Assembly: GCF_001029435.1 (NCBI RefSeq)
Contig: NZ_LDOV01000040.1
Location: forward strand, 34,629 to 98,628
From: Photobacterium aphoticum
GTDB taxonomy: Bacteria; Pseudomonadota; Gammaproteobacteria; Enterobacterales; Vibrionaceae
Length of the DNA stretch: 64,000 nucleotides
Reading direction: 5' to 3'
In this document: piece after piece, positions 60,085 to 64,000 of the stretch
Numbering within the stretch: position 1 is the first letter of the stretch
Layout of the letters: each line of letters starts with the position of its first letter
Translations under genes and position numbers: made by a program
The notes under the pieces: model-generated
Told to the model about the DNA's origin: nothing
The model's input: the letters and a program-made list of their open reading frames with translations, nothing else
Database searches by the model: none

Positions 60085-61185
60085 GTGACGAATACCTTCT
60101 CTGATGCCATTTTAGCGTGGTATGACAAATTTGGCCGCAAAACCCTGCCTTGGCAGCAAGAAAAGACCCCGTATAAAGTCTGGCTGTCGGAAATCATGCT
60201 GCAACAAACCCAGGTCGCAACGGTGATCCCCTACTTTGAGCGTTTCATGGCCCGCTTCCCGACCGTGGCTGACTTAGCCGCCGCCGAACAAGATGAAGTG
60301 CTGCACCTGTGGACGGGGCTGGGCTACTACGCCCGCGCCCGCAACCTGCACAAAGCCGCCAAACACATTGTGGATCACCACAACGGTATCTTCCCGACCG
60401 ACATTGAAGCCGTCATGGCGCTGCCGGGTGTCGGCCGCTCAACCGCCGGCGCGGTGCTGTCGCTGTCCCTCAAACAGCATCACCCGATTTTGGACGGCAA
60501 CGTCAAGCGCACGCTGGCCCGTTGCTACGCTGTCGAAGGCTGGCCGGGGAAAAAGCCGGTTGAAAACGCCTTATGGGGCATCGCGGAAACCAATACCCCG
60601 GCCAATGGTGTAGAGCGTTACAACCAAGCCATGATGGACATGGGCGCGATGATTTGTACCCGCAGCAAGCCCAAGTGTGAATTGTGCCCTGTCGCGACAA
60701 TTTGCCAAGCCAAAGCCAGCGGTCGCCAGGCGGATTTCCCGGGGAAAAAACCCAAGAAAACCCTGCCAGAGAAAAACACCTGGTTTGCCATTTTCCAGCG
60801 CGGGGATGAAGTGTGGCTGGAGCAACGTCCGCAAAGCGGGATCTGGGGCGGCCTGTGGTGTTTCCCGCAACACGACACCGATGCGCTCGAGGCGCTGATT
60901 AATGCTCGACTGGGCAGCGCGGGAACAACCGCCGAGTCACACATTGTGGCGCAGGAGCAACTGACGGCTTTCCGCCACACGTTCAGCCATTACCATCTGG
61001 ATATCGTGCCGATCCACTTTACCCTCAGTGATAAGAGCAACATTACCTCACCACTGACTGATGAGCAGGGTGAATCGCGTACCGGACAATGGTACAGCTT
61101 GACCAACCCGGCCAAGATAGGCTTAGCCGCTCCGGTACAAAAAATCTTGGACAGCCTCGCCTACCACCTCGCTCACGCGTCCTAA
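60085..61185 (+). CDS. mutY: Adenine DNA glycosylase MutY
   Basis: Removes adenine mispaired with 8-oxoguanine. The start is GTG at 60085; the 366 residues fit. Catalytic glutamate in SEIMLQQTQVATVIPYF, helix-hairpin-helix ALPGVGRSTAGAVLSL with the catalytic aspartate in HPILDGNVKRTL, and the 4Fe-4S cluster in CTRSKPKCELCPVATIC (Cx6Cx2Cx5C). The C-terminal NUDIX-like domain (about 225-355) recognises 8-oxoguanine. In Vibrio and E. coli mutY is next to yggX; here another gene lies between. Confidence 0.98.
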   Translation: MTNTFSDAILAWYDKFGRKTLPWQQEKTPYKVWLSEIMLQQTQVATVIPYFERFMARFPTVADLAAAEQDEVLHLWTGLGYYARARNLHKAAKHIVDHHNGIFPTDIEAVMALPGVGRSTAGAVLSLSLKQHHPILDGNVKRTLARCYAVEGWPGKKPVENALWGIAETNTPANGVERYNQAMMDMGAMICTRSKPKCELCPVATICQAKASGRQADFPGKKPKKTLPEKNTWFAIFQRGDEVWLEQRPQSGIWGGLWCFPQHDTDALEALINARLGSAGTTAESHIVAQEQLTAFRHTFSHYHLDIVPIHFTLSDKSNITSPLTDEQGESRTGQWYSLTNPAKIGLAAPVQKILDSLAYHLAHAS

Positions 61186-61309
61186 ACACGCTCAGCACAC
61201 TCAGTAAAACAATGCGGGGAATAGTCGCCTTCACTGGCTATTCCCTCTTGAGATAAAAGCCGTTATTATCGCACCGATTATCTCCCTCTTGCTGCTGAGA
61301 AGCTTATAT

Positions 61310-62071
61310 ATGTCTAAATTTTCTCTCTTTTTCGCTCCACTGCTCACGTTATGTTCTTTTTTTGCCTCCGCGACGCAAACGATTGCTATCGTGGGCGCCA
61401 TGGATGTGGAAGTGAACAACCTGCTCCCGGAAATTGAACAACACAAAGCGGTGCAGATCGGCCAACATACGTTTCATACCGGTACCCTGCGCGGCCACCC
61501 TGTGGTAGTGACCCGTTCTGGCGTCGGCAAAGTCAACGCGGCAATCACCACCACCCTGTTGATCCGTGAATTTAAGGCTGAGCAATTCATCTTCACCGGT
61601 ATCGCTGGTGCCGCAGCCCCTGAACTCAGCCCGACCGATGTAGTCGTCTCTAATGCCTTAGTGCAGCACGATGTGGATCTGACCGTGTTTGGCAACCAAC
61701 CGGGCCTGATGGATGGCTTTGACGATCGTCTGTTCCACGCCGATCCGCGCTTGGTACAACTGGCTCAGCAAGCGGCTGAGAAAGTGGTCGGTAAGGATCA
61801 TGCTTTCACCGGCATCATTGCCACCGGCGATCAATTCATTGCTGACAAGCAACGCGTCGCTGAGATACGCAACGAATTCAATGCGATGGCGGTAGAAATG
61901 GAAGGAGCGGCCGTGGCGCAGGTGGCCTTCATGTTCAACAAACCGTTTGTGGTGATCCGCACCATCTCTGACAAAGCCGACGGCTCGGCCCACATGGATT
62001 ATCCGAAACTGAAACAAGCCACGGCGGATAACTCGATTGCGATCACACTGGCAATGTTAGCGCAGCTGTAA
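61310..62071 (+). CDS. Exported MTA/SAH nucleosidase-like protein
   Basis: PNP-fold nucleosidase related to MTA/SAH nucleosidase (MtnN/Pfs), which splits methylthioadenosine and S-adenosylhomocysteine. The ATG at 61310 with GAGAAG upstream gives 253 residues. Unlike the cytosolic enzyme it begins with a signal peptide (SKFSLFFAPLLTLCSFFASA, cut near residue 21). The catalytic residues are kept: the glutamate in AIVGAMDVEVNNLL, the VEMEGAAVAQV motif and the aspartate in RTISDKADGSAHMDYP. Placed between mutY and yggX; adenosine-type substrates in the periplasm are an inference. Confidence 0.88.
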   Translation: MSKFSLFFAPLLTLCSFFASATQTIAIVGAMDVEVNNLLPEIEQHKAVQIGQHTFHTGTLRGHPVVVTRSGVGKVNAAITTTLLIREFKAEQFIFTGIAGAAAPELSPTDVVVSNALVQHDVDLTVFGNQPGLMDGFDDRLFHADPRLVQLAQQAAEKVVGKDHAFTGIIATGDQFIADKQRVAEIRNEFNAMAVEMEGAAVAQVAFMFNKPFVVIRTISDKADGSAHMDYPKLKQATADNSIAITLAMLAQL

Positions 62072-62170
62072 CACGCCACGCTCTAGCCGCTTTTCTCGGT
62101 CTCTGGTATAACTACGGCATGACAATTTCCCCGCCACGTATGCCGGGGACCATAGTGAAAGGAACGCCTC

Positions 62171-62443
62171 ATGAGCCGTACTGTTTTTTGTGCCCGCTTG
62201 AAAAAAGAAGCGGATGGTCTGGACTTCCAACTTTACCCGGGTGAGCTAGGCAAGCGTATTTTTGACAACATTTCAAAAGAAGCGTGGTCAGAATGGCAAG
62301 GTAAGCAAACCATGCTGATCAACGAAAAGAAACTGAACATGATGGATCCAGAGCACCGTAAGCTGCTGGAAACGGAAATGGTGAAGTTCCTGTTTGAAGG
62401 TCAGGACGTGATCATTGACGGCTACACACCGCCAAGCGAATAA
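62171..62443 (+). CDS. yggX: YggX, Fe(II) trafficking protein
   Basis: Small protein that protects iron-sulfur clusters from oxidation and affects MutY activity in Salmonella. The 90 residues have the conserved cysteine in SRTVFCARLKKEADGLDF, PGELGKRIFDNISKEAW and MLINEKKLNMMDPEHRK. GTGAAAGGAACGCC precedes the ATG. It is usually the direct neighbour of mutY. Confidence 0.97.
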   Translation: MSRTVFCARLKKEADGLDFQLYPGELGKRIFDNISKEAWSEWQGKQTMLINEKKLNMMDPEHRKLLETEMVKFLFEGQDVIIDGYTPPSE

Positions 62444-62534
62444 GGCAGGCGCCTGAATCCATCACGTTTTCACCATGGCGTAGCGCATTTTTCTCGCCTG
62501 AACGGACAAAGACATTGATAATGATCTCATTTAC

Positions 62535-62561
62535 GATCTCGTACTTGGGATCTTTTTTTTG
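62535..62561 (+). terminator. Possible terminator between yggX and mltC
   Basis: GATCTC and GGGATC pair weakly (6 bases with one G-U) before a run of eight T, 20 bases before mltC. Confidence 0.4.
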
Positions 62562-62580
62562 CCTGTCTGTTTGAACGTTT

Positions 62581-63723
62581 ATGAAAAAACCTGCTCTGTT
62601 GGTTGCACTGAGCGCCCTGCTCACCCTCAGTGGCTGTAGCCGTGAATTTGTCGAGTCAATGTACGACGTCGACTACACCACCACTAACCGCTTTGCCAAC
62701 AACCTGGCGCCGCAACCGGGCCAGCTCACCAAAGATTCAGCAGCCTTAGACCAACTGATGAACAGTTTCAGCGGACAGGTAGAGCGTTACTGGGGTGAAA
62801 ACGATGCCCTGGTGGCCAGCAAACGTCAGTACGTCAAATACACCGATGGCTACCAAAGCCGTGCCCATGTGGATTTCGAGCGTGGCGTGGTCATTGTTGA
62901 AACCGTGGCCAAGACCGATCCGACCCAGCACCTGAAAAGTGCCATCACCACCACCTTGCTCACGCCGGAAAACCCGGCCGGGGTCGATTTGTACTCCGAT
63001 TCCGCCATTGAACTCGGTGACAAGCCGTTTTTGTATGGCCAGATTTTGGATAACGAAAAACAGCCGATTGAATGGTCATGGCGCGCCAACCGCTTTGCCG
63101 ATCATCTGATTGCCACCCAACTAAAAAAGCGCGCGGAGCGTTTTCACCAGGTCTATTATGTAGAAATTCCCATGGTGGCCGATCACGCCGATAAACGCGG
63201 CTACAAATACGCCCACATTGTACGGGATGCATCCCGCCGTTACGGGATCAGCGAAGATCTGATCTACGCCATCATCAAAACCGAGAGCAGTTTTAACCCC
63301 TATGCGGTCAGCCATGCCAATGCCTACGGCCTGATGCAGGTGGTACCGGCTACCGCTGGCGCCGATGTGTTCAAGCTGGTGAAAAAGCGCAGCGGCGAGC
63401 CAAGCCCGATGTATTTATTTGATCCGGCCAATAACATCGACACCGGCACCGCGTACTTCTACCTGCTGCGTCATCGCTACCTGAAAGCGGTGAAAGATCC
63501 CCTGTCGCTGCACTACAGCATGATTTCCGCCTATAACGGGGGCACAGGGGGCGTACTAAAAACGTTCCATCATGATCGCAATCAGGCCATGACGAATTTG
63601 AACCGATTACAACCCAACCAGGTCTACTGGGCGCTCACCCACAAGCACCCCAAAGCCGAAGCGCGTCGTTATTTGCAAAAAGTCACCAATTACCAAAAAG
63701 CGTTTAATCAAGGGAAGTTATAA
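62581..63723 (+). CDS. mltC: Membrane-bound lytic murein transglycosylase C
   Basis: Outer-membrane lipoprotein that cuts peptidoglycan to 1,6-anhydromuropeptides. The 380 residues begin with a lipoprotein signal and lipobox (LTLSGC, lipidated Cys19). A MltC-specific N domain (about 40-195) is followed by the transglycosylase domain with the catalytic glutamate in AIIKTESSFNPYAVSHANAY and the AYGLMQVVPATAG and SAYNGGTGGVLKTF motifs. Confidence 0.97.
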   Translation: MKKPALLVALSALLTLSGCSREFVESMYDVDYTTTNRFANNLAPQPGQLTKDSAALDQLMNSFSGQVERYWGENDALVASKRQYVKYTDGYQSRAHVDFERGVVIVETVAKTDPTQHLKSAITTTLLTPENPAGVDLYSDSAIELGDKPFLYGQILDNEKQPIEWSWRANRFADHLIATQLKKRAERFHQVYYVEIPMVADHADKRGYKYAHIVRDASRRYGISEDLIYAIIKTESSFNPYAVSHANAYGLMQVVPATAGADVFKLVKKRSGEPSPMYLFDPANNIDTGTAYFYLLRHRYLKAVKDPLSLHYSMISAYNGGTGGVLKTFHHDRNQAMTNLNRLQPNQVYWALTHKHPKAEARRYLQKVTNYQKAFNQGKL

Positions 63724-63864
63724 CGCCACGCAACGCGCAGCGACCATGAAACACCCGATAACACGCAAGAGCGTACAAAAAGCCAGCACACAAACAATCA
63801 GGGACGATTTTTCTGAAAAAAAGGTTGACGGAAAACCGGAAAACCAGTTTAATAGCGCTCCGTT

Positions 63865-63940
63865 GCCTCGATAGCTCAGTCGGTAGAGCAGAGGATTGAA
63901 AATCCTCGTGTCGGTGGTTCGATTCCGCCTCGAGGCACCA
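63865..63940 (+). tRNA. tRNA-Phe (GAA)
   Basis: Cloverleaf with acceptor GCCTCGA/TCGAGGC, TAGCTCAGTCGGTAGAGC D arm, anticodon loop TTGAAAA, GGTTCGATTCC T arm and an encoded CCA end. About 140 bases after mltC. Confidence 0.96.
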
Positions 63941-63981
63941 CTCTTCTCTTTTTGAAGAGGGTGCAAGCAACGACAAACAAT

Positions 63982-64000
63982 TCCCCCTTAGTTCAGTCGG
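63982..64000 (+). tRNA. Start of a second tRNA, probably tRNA-Asn (cut by the window edge)
   Basis: TCCCCCTTAGTTCAGTCGG has an acceptor strand and D-arm start. It resembles the 5' part of Vibrio tRNA-Asn, but the anticodon is outside the window. Confidence 0.6.

Noticed and set aside
63864..63940. An 8-base anticodon loop in tRNA-Phe, suggested by a first count of the A run
   Set aside because: The frame of translations crossing this stretch fits four A, giving a normal 7-base loop and 76-base tRNA.
63704..63976. Minus-strand frames across tRNA-Phe
   Set aside because: The frame is a translation of the tRNA complement, a known artefact.
63865..64000. Integration site or mobile element at the tRNA genes
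   Set aside because: No integrase, direct repeat or change in composition is visible before the window ends.

Overview
The window is one continuous block of core chromosome from a member of the Vibrionaceae (Gammaproteobacteria). The gene order matches the large Vibrio chromosome: mutY-yggX-mltC, pilT-pilU beside yggS-proC-yggT-yggU, metK opposite tktA-epd-pgk-fbaA-mscS, and zapA-6S RNA-fau. Proteins are closest in style to Vibrio homologues, but some loci differ from typical Vibrio, so a deeper-branching genus such as Salinivibrio, Grimontia or Enterovibrio is possible; I cannot name it from sequence alone. No phage, insertion sequence, integron or CRISPR array is visible.

Layout. 1-7947 (minus): eno, pyrG, mazG, relA, rlmD. 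8103-10877 (plus): barA. 10993-20117 (minus): acpS, pdxJ, recO, era, rnc, lepB, lepA, then the envelope-stress operon rseC-rseB-rseA-rpoE with a sigma-E promoter upstream of rpoE. 20559-22181: nadB. 22277-23021 (minus): ygfX and sdhE. 23412-25820 (plus): ygfZ, a YbaK-type tRNA-editing protein and a LysR regulator. 25934-26928 (minus): an unusual cluster of nqrM, a NifX-like protein and a DUF134 regulator, with a perfect 20-bp palindrome in front. 27431-28089: a small unknown protein and gcvH. 28485-31558 (minus): ubiI, ubiH, ygfB. 31840-33012: zapA, 6S RNA, fau. 33288-35477: rpiA and serA. 35588-43422 (minus): a SIMPL protein, mscS, fbaA, pgk, epd, tktA. 43832-49754 (plus): metK, sprT, a secreted HNH nuclease, rsmE, gshB, yqgE, ruvX. 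50277-52440 (minus): pilU, pilT. 52464-57431 (plus): yggS, proC, yggT, yggU, a DUF4426 protein, rdgB, hemW. 57566-59916 (minus): a DUF2884-like protein, glsA, trmB. 60085-63723 (plus): mutY, an exported MTA/SAH nucleosidase, yggX, mltC. The right edge holds tRNA-Phe and the start of a second tRNA.

How the genes work together. Central carbon flow is well represented (eno, fbaA, pgk, epd, tktA, rpiA), and PurR-like operators stand before tktA, rpiA and fbaA, suggesting that pentose-phosphate supply may be tied to purine demand. metK sits behind a long tandem array of MetJ boxes. The (p)ppGpp synthase RelA, BarA, sigma-E with its anti-sigma regulators, and 6S RNA form a concentration of global regulators.

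Most of the window is ordinary. The points most worth a second look are the DUF134/NifX/NqrM cluster with its palindrome, a secreted HNH nuclease in the place where Vibrio carries the nuclease Dns, a nucleosidase that appears to be exported, the PurR-like boxes, hypervariable short tandem repeats between genes, and several strong RNA hairpins.
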